Source of the DNA: Marinomonas lutimaris
GTDB taxonomy: Bacteria > Pseudomonadota > Gammaproteobacteria > Pseudomonadales > Marinomonadaceae
Reading direction: 5' to 3'
Assembly: GCF_019426345.1 (NCBI RefSeq)
Contig: NZ_JAHLLW010000001.1
Coordinates: 496,001 to 560,000, forward strand
Length of the DNA: 64,000 nt
Shown: positions 26,645 to 35,235 of the stretch, one piece after another
Layout of the letters: the number at the start of each line of letters is the position of its first letter
Numbering within the stretch: position 1 is the first letter of the stretch
Program-made: the position numbers and the translations under genes
The notes under the pieces: model-generated
Databases searched by the model: none
What the model was told of the DNA's origin: nothing
What the model saw: the letters and a program-made list of their open reading frames with translations, nothing else

Positions 26645-27862
26645 ATGCAAAAAACAGTCATTGTTGTCGGTGCTGGCCCTGCGGGTCTGATGGCAGCAGA
26701 AGGTATTTGTGCCGCAGGTCATCAGGTTCATGTTTACGATGCTAAACCGAGCGCTTGCCGTAAGTTTTTATTGGCGGGTGTTGGCGGTATGAATATTACC
26801 CATTCCGAAGCCTATCCAGAGTTTATTCAACGCTATTACGACAAAGCTGAGTGGTTGGATACATCGATTAGTCAGTTTAATGCCGATGCCTTGTGTGATT
26901 GGATTCATAATTTAGGCATCGAGACATTCGTCGGCACATCCGGCCGAGTTTTTCCCAAAGACATGAAAGCTGCCCCCTTATTACGCAACTGGTTAAAACG
27001 TTTGCGTGATGCTGGTGTGCAGTTTCATATGCGTCACAAAATGATTGGCTTGTCAGCCAATGAAGTGGTGTTTGATCATACTGGAGAAAGTGTCACAGCA
27101 CGGGCGGATGCGATTGTATTGGCAATGGGTGGTGCTAGCTGGCCGAAGTTGGGCTCAGATGGTACTTGGCTTCCAGTATTGACTGAAAAAGGCATTGATG
27201 TGGCACCATTGCAAAGTGCCAACTGTGGTTTTTACAGTGAATGGAGTGAGCATTTAAAAACTAAGTTCGCTGGTAGTCCACTCAAAGATGTGGCGTTTTC
27301 TTTTACCTTAGAGGACGGCCAAGTGGTGACGAAAAAGGGCGAATGCATTGTTACGCAAGATGGAATGGAAGGCAGTCTGATTTATGCTTTTTCTAAATAC
27401 TTGCGCGATGGCATTAACGACTCAGGTCAGTCGTCTTTGTTGATGGATTTTCTGCCGCTGCAAAGTGAAGAGCAAGTCATCAAAAAACTGCGCAATACCA
27501 AGCCAAAAGAATCCTTTAGTAAATACTTAAAACGTACGCTGAGTATCACTGGCGTGAAAGCTGTGTTGTTGCACGAATCCTTTCCTAAAGAAGCCTTTCA
27601 GACGCCAGAAACCTTAGCTAGATGTTTAAAATCGGTGCCTGTTAGCTTTTACAAAACCAAGCCGATAGAAGAAGTCATTTCGAGTGCGGGTGGGGTATGT
27701 GAGAGCAGTGTTGATGACAAGCTGATGCTGAAAGCCATGCCAGGTGTTTTTTGTGCTGGTGAAATGCTGGATTGGGAAGCGCCAACAGGTGGGTATTTAT
27801 TAACGGCTTGTTTTGCGACTGGGCATTTGGCTGCCAAAGGCGTGGATGAGTTCCTATCCTGA
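26645..27862 (+). CDS. HI0933-family flavoprotein (NAD(P)/FAD-dependent oxidoreductase)
   Basis: FAD protein of the HI0933-like family (TIGR03862-type in length and layout). The N-terminal FAD motif is VIVVGAGPAGLMAAEGI, followed by the family block SACRKFLLAGVGGMNITHSE, then SGRVFPKDMKAAPLLRNWL. The C-terminal end has AGEMLDWEAPTGGYLLTACFATG. Reaction unknown. I chose the ATG at 26645, with GAAGTGG upstream. In-frame ATG 26627 and GTG 26612 are alternatives, so the start is uncertain by up to 11 residues. A terminator follows. Confidence 0.88.
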   Translation: MQKTVIVVGAGPAGLMAAEGICAAGHQVHVYDAKPSACRKFLLAGVGGMNITHSEAYPEFIQRYYDKAEWLDTSISQFNADALCDWIHNLGIETFVGTSGRVFPKDMKAAPLLRNWLKRLRDAGVQFHMRHKMIGLSANEVVFDHTGESVTARADAIVLAMGGASWPKLGSDGTWLPVLTEKGIDVAPLQSANCGFYSEWSEHLKTKFAGSPLKDVAFSFTLEDGQVVTKKGECIVTQDGMEGSLIYAFSKYLRDGINDSGQSSLLMDFLPLQSEEQVIKKLRNTKPKESFSKYLKRTLSITGVKAVLLHESFPKEAFQTPETLARCLKSVPVSFYKTKPIEEVISSAGGVCESSVDDKLMLKAMPGVFCAGEMLDWEAPTGGYLLTACFATGHLAAKGVDEFLS

Positions 27863-27900
27863 GTAGGTGATATAAAACTCTTAGATTTAGCATATAAAAA

Positions 27901-27928
27901 GCGCCCAATGTTGCCATTGGGCGCTTTT
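27901..27928. terminator. Bidirectional terminator between the flavoprotein and outer-membrane barrel genes
   Basis: Perfect 10-bp stem GCGCCCAATG (27901-27910) with CATTGGGCGC (27915-27924), A-run before and T-run after. It serves both convergent genes. Confidence 0.88.
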
Positions 27929-27991
27929 CTATTCATTTTCTATTTCAGCAACATATCCATGTTAGAGAATGATTTGATTGTCTTTTAAAGC

Positions 27992-28540
27992 TTAGTTATT
28001 AGAAGCTTGTTGGTTTGGCATACCGAAATTGTACTGTACACCAACAGACGTTACGTTATCTAAATGATCGTCTTCAATATCTTTCACTAGACGGAAGTCT
28101 GCGCGAAGATCCACATCACTGTTAATTGCATATTTTACACCACCACCAGCGTTTACCAGTAGGTTGTTAGAGTCGCCATCAACGTCTGTCATACCAACAC
28201 CTGCTGCGACGTATGGCGTTAGATTTACAGTAGTGAACTCAGGCAGGCTGTATAGGCCATCTACTCGATATTGATTCAAGTCGTTATCACGTCCACCTTT
28301 GCTGGCATCAGAATGAAGATAAACTGCTTCTAGTGCTAATGGGCTGTTTGTTTGATAGCCGACGCCAATGGAGTAAGACATGTCATTGCCAGCTTGTCTA
28401 TCGCTATCCGCATCGTAGTAACCTATGCTTGGTGTTACTGTGAAACCTTCTTTTGGTGTTGCAGCATATGCCATTGTAGCGAGTGATGAAGCTATTAGGA
28501 CACCGCTAAAAAGAGTGTATTTTTTAAATGATGTAGACAT
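27992..28540 (-). CDS. OprF/OmpA-like outer-membrane beta-barrel without OmpA domain
   Basis: A 182-residue outer-membrane protein. The signal peptide MSTSFKKYTLFSGVLIASSL ends near AYA-A. The mature part is an eight-strand type barrel beginning FTVTPSIGYYDADSDRQAG and ending VTSVGVQYNFG, an OmpA-like barrel ending. It matches the barrel half of the next gene (28977-30038) closely, but stops shortly after the barrel and has no peptidoglycan-binding domain. TTAGGAGAAATTAAT precedes the ATG. Most likely a tandem duplicate that lost, or never had, the C-terminal domain. Confidence 0.85.
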   Translation of the reverse strand: MSTSFKKYTLFSGVLIASSLATMAYAATPKEGFTVTPSIGYYDADSDRQAGNDMSYSIGVGYQTNSPLALEAVYLHSDASKGGRDNDLNQYRVDGLYSLPEFTTVNLTPYVAAGVGMTDVDGDSNNLLVNAGGGVKYAINSDVDLRADFRLVKDIEDDHLDNVTSVGVQYNFGMPNQQASNN

Positions 28541-28906
28541 ATTAATTTCTCCTAATGAACATAATGTTTTGTTGTTCGCTATCTAGATTACGCGGATTTT
28601 TTGCCGTGAAAAGCCCCCTCAAAATGCGTAAAAAATGGGACATGAACCTCTGCTACCCAATCATGACGGAAGCTTTACTAAAGTGGTGGTATTCAAGCAG
28701 TTTAGTGGTCAAAAAGCGCCCAGAAGGGTGTAGGAAATGCGTCGCTTATTACAGTAAGTTTTCACTTAAAAATAGCCAAAAAGTAATTGTGGCGTGACTA
28801 AGCACCAGAAGGTCACAAAGTGCTAATTATGCACAAAGGTAAATAGAAGGCGCTTTGTCAAAAAGCGTGATTCGCACAGGAATCTTCAAATACTACAAAT
28901 AAAAAA
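28541..28906. other. 366-base gap between the two barrel genes, no gene supported
   Basis: This stretch holds the upstream region of the short barrel gene. It contains one plus-strand frame (28555-28797, 80 codons) with no ribosome site and no family resemblance, which I do not accept. I see no strong repeat. The ompA-like gene's terminator follows at 28907. Confidence 0.5.
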
Positions 28907-28933
28907 ACGCCCGATATAAAAAATATCGGGCGT
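28907..28933 (-). terminator. Terminator of the OprF-like gene
   Basis: Stem ACGCCCGATAT (28907-28917) with ATATCGGGCGT (28923-28933). The A-run at 28901-28907 gives the minus-strand U-tract. Confidence 0.85.
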
Positions 28934-28976
28934 TGCCTTAGCCTTAGGCTACTTGGGAGAATGTAATATGTGGTGC

Positions 28977-30038
28977 TTATGCTTCGCTGGTTGAGATAAT
29001 TGCGACAACGCGGCGGTTAGCTTCACGGTGTGCTTCTGTATCGTTCTCAACGAAAGGTCTTTCTTCGCCGTAACCAATTGCCTCAACGCGTGTTGCTGAG
29101 ATCTCAAAGGTGTTAGTTAACACATCAGAAATGGCTTGAGCACGCTTTTCAGAGAGCTTCTGGTTATAGCTTGCGGCACCAGAGTCATCTGTATGGCCTT
29201 CGATTACGACAGTGCTTTCTGGGTTGTCTTTAAGGAAAATAGCGATTTTCTCTATTTCTGGGTAAAACTTCTGTTCAACATTGGTTTTGTTAAGGCCAAA
29301 TTGAATATTGATTTTTCCCGGTGGCTCAGCCACTACTTCTGGTTGTGCCGGTGCTTCTTCCGCAATAGGTGAGGCTGCAACAGGTTCTTCTGTAACTGCT
29401 TCTGGCTGTTGTGTTTCTTGTGGTTGAGCTGCTGGCTCTGGTTCAACCTGTGTATAAGTCTGCTCTACAGGTGTGTAATCATCGTCATTAGATGTTGAGT
29501 TTGCTGACGATCCACCGAACGTCATTTGTACACCAAGAGAGGTGACATTATCGAGGTGATGATCTTCCACATCATCGACTAGACGGAAGTCAGCACGTAA
29601 TGACACTGTGTCATTAATAGCATATTTCAAACCACCACCCGCGTTGACTTGTGTATTGTTATTACCACCGTTACTAAAGTCGGCAGTACCCACACCGGCG
29701 GCTAAATAAGGCGTAAGATTAAGTGGGCTGACATCTGGTAAATGATATAGACCATCAATTCGGTATTGATCTACATCGACGTCACCGCCGCCACCAGATT
29801 GTTTAGAATCTGCATTTAGGTAAACAAATTCGACCGCCCATGGGTTGTTGAATTGATAACCTAGGCCTAAAGAGTAAGCTTGATCATCCTTGGTATCTCT
29901 ATCGCTATCCATATTGTAGTAGCCAATACTTGGCGTAACGGTGAATCCTTCCTGTTGTTGTGCAAGCGCCAATGTTGATACTGAAGACGCTGCAATAATA
30001 CTGCTGAGAAGCGTGCGTTTTGCGATTTTAAAAGACAT
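28977..30038 (-). CDS. OprF-like porin: outer-membrane barrel plus OmpA peptidoglycan-binding domain
   Basis: A 353-residue protein. The signal peptide MSFKIAKRTLLSSIIAASSV ends near ALA-Q. The barrel runs about 30-185 (FTVTPSIGYYNMDSDR to SLGVQMTFG). A Pro/Glu/Gln-rich linker spans about 190-245. The OmpA_C domain from about 250 contains EGHTDDSGAASYNQKLSEKR, with the diaminopimelate-binding Asp and Arg region, and ends in GYGEERPFVENDTEAHREANRRV. It links the outer membrane to peptidoglycan. GGAGATAAAAA precedes the ATG. Its barrel is duplicated in the adjacent short gene. Confidence 0.92.
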   Translation of the reverse strand: MSFKIAKRTLLSSIIAASSVSTLALAQQQEGFTVTPSIGYYNMDSDRDTKDDQAYSLGLGYQFNNPWAVEFVYLNADSKQSGGGGDVDVDQYRIDGLYHLPDVSPLNLTPYLAAGVGTADFSNGGNNNTQVNAGGGLKYAINDTVSLRADFRLVDDVEDHHLDNVTSLGVQMTFGGSSANSTSNDDDYTPVEQTYTQVEPEPAAQPQETQQPEAVTEEPVAASPIAEEAPAQPEVVAEPPGKINIQFGLNKTNVEQKFYPEIEKIAIFLKDNPESTVVIEGHTDDSGAASYNQKLSEKRAQAISDVLTNTFEISATRVEAIGYGEERPFVENDTEAHREANRRVVAIISTSEA

Positions 30039-30359
30039 TTTTTATCTCCTGATAAATATCTATATTTTTCTGTGTTGGTTGTTCTTTTTCTCAGCATAGC
30101 GCGTTTGTTGATGTTAAAAAAACACCCCCGAAATTACCTATAACCCTTATGTAATCTGATATTGCGCAATCATGACGCGGTGTTTACTTAATAAGCGTTA
30201 TTAACACGGATAGAGTAGAGGATAGGTATTTAAAAGCGCAGAAAAGGAGATATTCATTACACGAGATTTTCACTTTAGTGTCTAAATAAGAGAAGATAAA
30301 AATAGATTGGTGGAGCTGAGGTGGATATTTATAATCCACCCTTAAGATAAACCAAAGGT
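30039..30359. other. 321-base gap upstream of the OprF-like gene
   Basis: Contains the promoter region of the OprF-like gene and the 3' flank of the oxidoreductase gene. An AT-rich palindrome TTAATAAGCGTTATTAA at 30188-30204 (7-bp perfect arms) and ATTGCGCAAT at 30161-30170 are visible and may be operators. No gene is supported. Confidence 0.45.
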
Positions 30360-31256
30360 TTAATCGTGCATTAATGATTGATGAGCTCCGACACCAGCCA
30401 TCACTCCAGAAGCCGATGCTAAGGTGGCATTTTGCATGGGGTTGGACACATCACCAGCAGCAAAAACACCCTCCACAGACGTTTGTTTTAAGGCATCGGT
30501 TTTAATAACAAGGCCAAGAGGCCCTTCTTCAAATTCACATCCAAGCCGCTCGGCAAACGGGCTTGCCATATGAGTCTTTGGTCCAACAAATATCGCTGCG
30601 ATACGAATTGTACGGCCATCAGCAAGGTAAACAGAAGCAATTTCCGGCGCACGTCCCAGTACTTCTAATACTGGAGTGCTTTCAATGGTAACACCGCGTT
30701 TCAGTAAAAACGCGCGTTGCTCTTCATCTGGTTCGTATAGACCTTGGGTAAAGTAAGTGGTTGGGCCCCAATCAGGGATCATTCCAGCCTGATGGGTAGA
30801 TAGCGGACTGGTTGCTATAACGCCGAGTGGCTGGTTACGTACTTCATAACCATGGCAATAGGGGCAATGAATCACCGTCGCCCCCCAGCGTTCTTTTAGA
30901 CCAGGAATATTGGGCAACTCATCTCTTAAACCCGTTGCTAATACGAGTTTCTTACTATTAAGGCTAGTGTCGTCTTCAAGTGTGACGCTGAACCCAGAAG
31001 CATTTTTTTCGACTGCTACTGCTCTGTCTTTGACAATGTTCACTGTCGGGTATTTAAGTAGCTGACGATAGGCTTCTTGCTGAATAGCAAAGGGTGACAC
31101 ACCGTCCAATCCGAAAAATCCATGAGATTCATCAGAGAAGCGATTTCTTGGCTCTCCAGCGTCTATTACTGTGACTTGTCTTTGTCCTCTTGCTAGCTGC
31201 ATGGCGGCAGACAGTCCGGCAAAACTTCCACCAATTACGATAACGTCAAGTTGCAT
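30360..31256 (-). CDS. Thioredoxin-reductase-like FAD/NAD(P) oxidoreductase
   Basis: A 298-residue class II pyridine-nucleotide disulfide oxidoreductase. The FAD motif is VIVIGGSFAGLSAAMQLARG at the N-terminus. The redox-active pair lies in VIHCPYCHGYEV (CxxC), and the C-terminal FAD motif is [11 protein letters not shown]. The usual NADPH GxGxxG motif after the CxxC is degenerate (GVIATSPLS). The protein therefore resembles the TrxR-like proteins that use other electron donors or partners, not a canonical TrxB. It is divergent from an Rrf2 regulator with a palindrome between the two genes, so it is probably regulated by it. Confidence 0.87.
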   Translation of the reverse strand: MQLDVIVIGGSFAGLSAAMQLARGQRQVTVIDAGEPRNRFSDESHGFFGLDGVSPFAIQQEAYRQLLKYPTVNIVKDRAVAVEKNASGFSVTLEDDTSLNSKKLVLATGLRDELPNIPGLKERWGATVIHCPYCHGYEVRNQPLGVIATSPLSTHQAGMIPDWGPTTYFTQGLYEPDEEQRAFLLKRGVTIESTPVLEVLGRAPEIASVYLADGRTIRIAAIFVGPKTHMASPFAERLGCEFEEGPLGLVIKTDALKQTSVEGVFAAGDVSNPMQNATLASASGVMAGVGAHQSLMHD

Positions 31257-31312
31257 TGAGTTGTTCCTTATTCCTGTTAAACATAGAGATATTAAATAAC
31301 ATCATAAGTTAC

Positions 31313-31354
31313 ATGAAATATTAAAGTCAACTCATGATACTTTCAATGTTTCAT
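31313..31354. promoter_or_regulatory. Imperfect palindrome in the reductase/Rrf2 divergent promoter
   Basis: ATGAAATATTAAAGT (31313-31327) is the near inverse of ACTTTCAATGTTTCAT (31339-31354). TCATGATA also occurs twice, at 31332-31339 and 31351-31358. This is a plausible operator for the adjacent Rrf2 regulator. The protein-site match is inference. Confidence 0.45.
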
Positions 31355-31403
31355 GATAATCTGAGTTAGAATATACACATTGTTATTCGCCATGAGATCC
31401 CTG

Positions 31404-31850
31404 ATGAGAAAAGACAGCCGTTTATCCCGCATGTTGCACGTACTGATTCACATGAATCAGCTGGATGCGCCTGCTACCTCCGAAAAAATTGCCAGTATGC
31501 TTAATACCAACCCTGTTGTAGTGCGTCGCACCATGGCTGGCTTGCGAGACAAAGGTTACGTCACTTCGGTTAAAGGTCACGGTGGAGGTTGGTCATTGGT
31601 CATGGCTTTGTCTGATATCACCTTGTTAGATATCCATAATGCTCTGGGTGAAAGCTCAGTGTTTACCATTGGATTGTCTGATGAACATACGTCATGCCCA
31701 ATTGAAATTGCCGTTAACCAAGCTATTAGTGATGTATTGATTGAAGCCGAAGCATTATTGCTAGAACGCTTTCGAGAAGTAACATTAGATGTGTTAGCAG
31801 CTGGCTTTGCGGATTATCCACTTAATCAACAAGCCTCTAGCGGAGAGTAA
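31404..31850 (+). CDS. Rrf2-family transcriptional regulator
   Basis: Rrf2 winged-helix regulator. MRKDSRLSRMLHVLIHMNQ opens the protein. The HTH follows at TSEKIASMLNTNPVVVRRTMAGLRDKGYV, with the wing GHGGGWSLV typical of the family. Only one cysteine (DEHTSCPIE) occupies the region where IscR/NsrR have three, so an Fe-S cluster is unlikely and thiol sensing is possible. I chose the ATG at 31404, with GAGATC upstream; TTG 31380 and ATG 31392 are in frame. It is followed 4 bases later by a WYL regulator and is divergent from the reductase. Confidence 0.88.
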   Translation: MRKDSRLSRMLHVLIHMNQLDAPATSEKIASMLNTNPVVVRRTMAGLRDKGYVTSVKGHGGGWSLVMALSDITLLDIHNALGESSVFTIGLSDEHTSCPIEIAVNQAISDVLIEAEALLLERFREVTLDVLAAGFADYPLNQQASSGE

Positions 31851-31854
31851 CAAG

Positions 31855-32550
31855 GTGGTTCGTTCCCAGCGTTTGCTTGCTTTAATTGATTTACTACGTG
31901 GTTACCGATATCCAGTATCTGGGAAGGCGTTGGCGGAAAAACTCAATGTGAGTTTGCGGACTTTGTATCGAGACATTGTCACCCTGCAAGAGCAAGGTGC
32001 GAATATTGAAGGTGAAGCTGGCGTTGGCTACGTTCTCAAGCCGGGCTTTCTTATGCCTCCCTTAATGTTCACAGAAGAAGAAATAGAAGCCTTGGTGCTA
32101 GGCGCACGTTGGGTTGCACAACGTACCGATAGCCAATTAAGTAATGGGGCACAAAACGCTTTGAATAAAATTGCGTCGGTATTGCCTGCGGAATTAAAAG
32201 ACATCCTCGATGATACGACCTTGCTGATCGGCCCGAGCAAAGAGTCGACCTCAGATACGGTTGATATGGCCGAAGTTCGTCAAGCCATTCGTGACGAGAA
32301 AATCCTCTCTATTGATTATCGAGATTTAAAAGGCAAACACTCCCAGCGACGAATTTGGCCATTTGCTTTAGGCTATTTCGATGAAGTGCGAGTGTTGGTT
32401 GCTTGGTGTGAGTTGAGACAGGAGATTCGAAACTTTCGTACGGATAGAATCCTATCTAGTGAGCTAATCAATACTCGCTATGCAACGCCTCGTCATGTAT
32501 TGCTCAAACGATGGCGAGCTACGCTACATGAGTTAAAGCCTTCTCAATAA
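31855..32550 (+). CDS. YafY-type HTH/WYL-domain transcriptional regulator
   Basis: DeoR-like N-terminal HTH (RSQRLLALIDLLRGYRYPVSG, then LAEKLNVSLRTLYRDIVTLQEQG). A WYL effector domain follows, with the family block SIDYRDLKGKHSQRRIWPFALGYF and VLVAWCELRQEIRNFRTDRI. I place the start at GTG 31855, which has GGAG ten bases upstream and lies directly after the Rrf2 stop. The frame is open to 31807 but that would overlap Rrf2. Two regulators in one operon is uncommon. WYL domains bind small ligands or nucleic acids; the target is unknown. Confidence 0.87.
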   Translation: MVRSQRLLALIDLLRGYRYPVSGKALAEKLNVSLRTLYRDIVTLQEQGANIEGEAGVGYVLKPGFLMPPLMFTEEEIEALVLGARWVAQRTDSQLSNGAQNALNKIASVLPAELKDILDDTTLLIGPSKESTSDTVDMAEVRQAIRDEKILSIDYRDLKGKHSQRRIWPFALGYFDEVRVLVAWCELRQEIRNFRTDRILSSELINTRYATPRHVLLKRWRATLHELKPSQ

Positions 32551-32613
32551 AACACTCTCTACTTTGCATCACTGCTGACAAGATCTGACACTCTGTCTGT
32601 TTATTCTCATTTT

Positions 32614-32634
32614 ATCGGGCGAAAGCCCGATTTG
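32614..32634 (+). terminator. Hairpin after the WYL regulator gene
   Basis: Stem ATCGGGC (32614-32620) with GCCCGAT (32625-32631), GAAA tetraloop, short T-run. It lies 64 bases after the stop codon. Confidence 0.6.
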
Positions 32635-32684
32635 AAGTACTAAACTTTTAACGTGAAATATAAACAGCAAATAGGAATATCAGT

Positions 32685-33074
32685 ATGGATCTCTCAAATT
32701 TCACCATCTTATATGTAGATAATGTTCAGCGCAGTGTAGATTTTTATCGTCCTTTGTTTGGCCGGGAGCCTGTCGAGTCGACCGAAGGTTTTGCTTTGTT
32801 TGTCTCGGAAACGGGAACAAAATTTGGCTTATGGGCGCGAGAAAGCGTATTGCCAAAAGCCAACGATGTACCAGCAGGTAGCATGGAAGTAGCACTAGCT
32901 CTTGATAATCTGATTACTCTACAAATCCATTACACCAAATGGAGAGAGCTGGGCGTCGACATTATTCAAGAACCAACCGAAATGGACTTTGGCACGACGT
33001 TCACCGCGCTCGATCCTGATGGCCATCGTCTGCGTGTCTATACCTATGAAAAAGGCAAGCATGAGAAAGCCTAA
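32685..33074 (+). CDS. VOC-superfamily (glyoxalase/dioxygenase fold) protein
   Basis: Small protein of 129 residues with two beta-alpha-beta-beta-beta modules: FTILYVDNVQRSVDFYRPLFG at the start and FGTTFTALDPDGHRLRVYTYE at the end. The D-P-D-G-H-R-L-R-V motif is the usual terminal metal-ligand strand of this fold. Monocistronic. Lyase, resistance or dioxygenase functions all occur in the family, so none is assigned. Confidence 0.85.
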   Translation: MDLSNFTILYVDNVQRSVDFYRPLFGREPVESTEGFALFVSETGTKFGLWARESVLPKANDVPAGSMEVALALDNLITLQIHYTKWRELGVDIIQEPTEMDFGTTFTALDPDGHRLRVYTYEKGKHEKA

Positions 33075-33301
33075 TGGCTAAGAAGATACCTTCATCGATC
33101 AAATGATGAAGATTTTCTTTTTTTAATCGAAAAGAAACTCAAGCAGTCTTTTTTATTAGATTGTTGATTAAAATGAAATGATGGGTTAACTGGATGCATA
33201 TTGATCAAGTTGAGTCGCAAGCCTAGACTGATCACATCAAATAAAGCCAATTCAGCTTTTAGCGAGTTGGCTAATTATTCCAGTTTTAGAGGTGAATGAT
33301 T

Positions 33302-34093
33302 ATGTTACCCACTTATTTTATTTCTCATGGCGGCGGCCCTTGGCCTTACATGACAGACATGCGCGCCATGTTTTCTAATCTTGAAGCGTCTTTGGTTCGA
33401 ATGACGGAAGAATTGCCTGAAAAACCAAAAGCCATTTTGATGATTTCTGGCCATTGGGAGCGCAAAACTTTTGGTGTTCAGTCTAGTCCAGCTCCGGGAA
33501 TGGAATACGATTATTACGGTTTCCCAGCTCATACCTATGAAGTGAAATACCAGGCTCCGGGCGCGCCAGACGTCGCAGCTCGTGTCGCTGAACTCATAAA
33601 AGGTGCAGGGTTTCCAGTGGATTTGGATGATAAAAAAGGTTTCGACCACGGCGCATTTGCTCCCATGGCAGTGATGTATCCAGAGGCTGATATGCCACTG
33701 GTTCAATTGTCACTTAAATCGAACCTAAACCCAGAAGAACACATGGCATTAGGCCGAGCGTTGGCACCATTACGTGCAGAAGGCATATTGATCGTCGGCA
33801 GTGGCTTGAGTTTTCACAACCTTGGATTGAGAGGCCCACAAGCCATCAAGCCTTCGAATGGCTTTGATGCTTGGTTACAAGAAACATTACTGGAATCAGC
33901 ACCAGCAGAGCGAAACAGTCGATTGGTTGAGTGGGACAAAGCGCCTTATGCTCGTATTGCTCACCCAAGAGAAGATCATTTGATTCCGCTAATGGTGGCT
34001 CTTGGAGCGGCACAAAATGGTAAAGCAACTTGTGTGTATCACGATGAAGGGCTTTTCGGTGGCTGGACAGCCTCTAGCTTTCGCTTTGATTAG
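33302..34093 (+). CDS. DODA-type extradiol ring-cleavage dioxygenase (class III, LigB-like)
   Basis: Metal-dependent dioxygenase of the DOPA-4,5-dioxygenase/YgiD group. The metal-binding histidines are visible in YFISHGGGPWPYM, MISGHWERKTF, FDHGAFAPMAVMYP and GSGLSFHNLG. Length, about 263 residues, is usual. GAGG lies at 33289-33292, which suits the ATG at 33302 better than the one at 33296. Monocistronic and followed by a terminator. Substrate presumably a catechol-like compound. Confidence 0.9.
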   Translation: MLPTYFISHGGGPWPYMTDMRAMFSNLEASLVRMTEELPEKPKAILMISGHWERKTFGVQSSPAPGMEYDYYGFPAHTYEVKYQAPGAPDVAARVAELIKGAGFPVDLDDKKGFDHGAFAPMAVMYPEADMPLVQLSLKSNLNPEEHMALGRALAPLRAEGILIVGSGLSFHNLGLRGPQAIKPSNGFDAWLQETLLESAPAERNSRLVEWDKAPYARIAHPREDHLIPLMVALGAAQNGKATCVYHDEGLFGGWTASSFRFD

Positions 34094-34195
34094 CTTGATT
34101 TGATAGTTGGTTGCGATTGTTTAAATGATAAAAAATCTACCTCCCTTGTTTTTCTGTTTTATCATTTGATGAGAAAATAAAAAAGCTTAAACGCC

Positions 34196-34227
34196 AAAAA
34201 AAGCCAGTGTGAAAACTGGTTTTTTTG
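34196..34227 (+). terminator. Terminator of the DODA-type dioxygenase gene
   Basis: GCCAGT (34203-34208) pairs with ACTGGT (34215-34220), extended by the A-run before and the T-run after. A longer inverted repeat AAATGATAAAA/TTTTATCATTT also lies at 34123-34133 and 34157-34167. Confidence 0.75.
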
Positions 34228-34345
34228 TTTTCTAATCAAACAGTTAAGTCTTTAAAAATCAGTAATCTAACGGCTGTTATTAAAGATGGCATATGCCTTG
34301 CTAACCTTGTCCATATAAATATAAAAACAATGAGAGGGCACTATT

Positions 34346-35182
34346 TTGGAAGATTTATACACATCCGTTCAAGGCAATACGATTCGCTATCGAGACACTG
34401 GCGGTGAAAAGCCAGTACTGTTACTGACTCATGGTATTGGCTCATCGCTAGAAACATGGGAAGCGCAAGCGGACTCACTAGCTGGGCATTTCAGAATTAT
34501 TAGCTGGGATTTACCCGGTCATGGCCTGTCAGATATTCCCCATGATGCCTTTGGCATAGAAACATATGCAGGTTTTGCATGGCATTTTTTAGATGCGCTG
34601 AAGATTGATCAGGCTGCTGTAGGTGGAAACTCTATGGGGGCTGGGATCAGTGTTCATATGATGGGACTTCATCCAGAGCGAGTCACAAAAGCCGTTTTAT
34701 TGAATTCGGCTGCACTTGGTAAAGATATCCCTCTTCCCTTTCGCTTGATGCTATTGCCGATTTTGGGGAAATTAATATCAAAGCCTGGACAGATGTCGAT
34801 CGATAACCAGATTAAAGGCATTTTTTATGATCAGGATAAAGTCACTGAAAAAGTAAAAGCGACCATAGCTCGCAATGTTATGCGAGAAGGAGCTCAAGCA
34901 GCCTTTGTTGCCACTTTGAAAGAAATATCGACGGTATCGGGACAAAGAGAAAGTCTCTACAGCAAAACGCTCGCGATCCTATCTTCGACAAAGAAGCCAG
35001 TTTTATTTATTCATGGCCGCCACGATGTGGTGATACCACTAGCGCATTCGCAACATGCTCAAGCCATGACACCTAATTCTAAATTGATTATTTTAGAAGA
35101 TTGCGGCCATACGCCACAAATTGAAGAGCCAGTGGAAGTGAATAAACTGCTAACGGAATTTCTCCTCGAACACGAGGCGTAA
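34346..35182 (+). CDS. Alpha/beta hydrolase
   Basis: A 278-residue alpha/beta-hydrolase. The oxyanion block is LLLTHGIGSSLETWEAQ. The nucleophile elbow is GGNSMGAGIS, the acid lies in FIHGRHDVVIP, and the histidine is in EDCGHTPQIEEP. The start codon is TTG at 34346, supported by GAGAGGG eight bases upstream; there is no ATG in frame near it. Monocistronic. Substrate unknown. Confidence 0.9.
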   Translation: MEDLYTSVQGNTIRYRDTGGEKPVLLLTHGIGSSLETWEAQADSLAGHFRIISWDLPGHGLSDIPHDAFGIETYAGFAWHFLDALKIDQAAVGGNSMGAGISVHMMGLHPERVTKAVLLNSAALGKDIPLPFRLMLLPILGKLISKPGQMSIDNQIKGIFYDQDKVTEKVKATIARNVMREGAQAAFVATLKEISTVSGQRESLYSKTLAILSSTKKPVLFIHGRHDVVIPLAHSQHAQAMTPNSKLIILEDCGHTPQIEEPVEVNKLLTEFLLEHEA

Positions 35183-35187
35183 TTTTT

Positions 35188-35235
35188 AACACGTAAGCCT
35201 CTATGATTGACTAACTGTTCTTGGGCTTACGTGTT
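35188..35235. terminator. Bidirectional terminator, hydrolase/small ORF
   Basis: AACACGTAAGCC (35188-35199) is the perfect inverse of GGCTTACGTGTT (35224-35235), with T-rich sequence before and AAATT after. It overlaps the last codons of the minus-strand gene. Confidence 0.75.

Noticed and set aside
28555..28797. 80-codon plus-strand open frame between the barrel genes
   Set aside because: No ribosome site, no family resemblance, and it lies in the upstream region of the short barrel gene. Likely chance frame.
30161..30204. Palindromes ATTGCGCAAT and TTAATAAGCGTTATTAA upstream of the OprF-like gene as a specific regulator site
   Set aside because: Symmetric but short and AT-rich; no matching regulator consensus. 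Kept only as a description of the gap.
34225..34407. 60-codon plus-strand frame overlapping the hydrolase start
   Set aside because: Its start lies in the terminator of the preceding gene, and it overlaps the supported hydrolase start by 60 bases.
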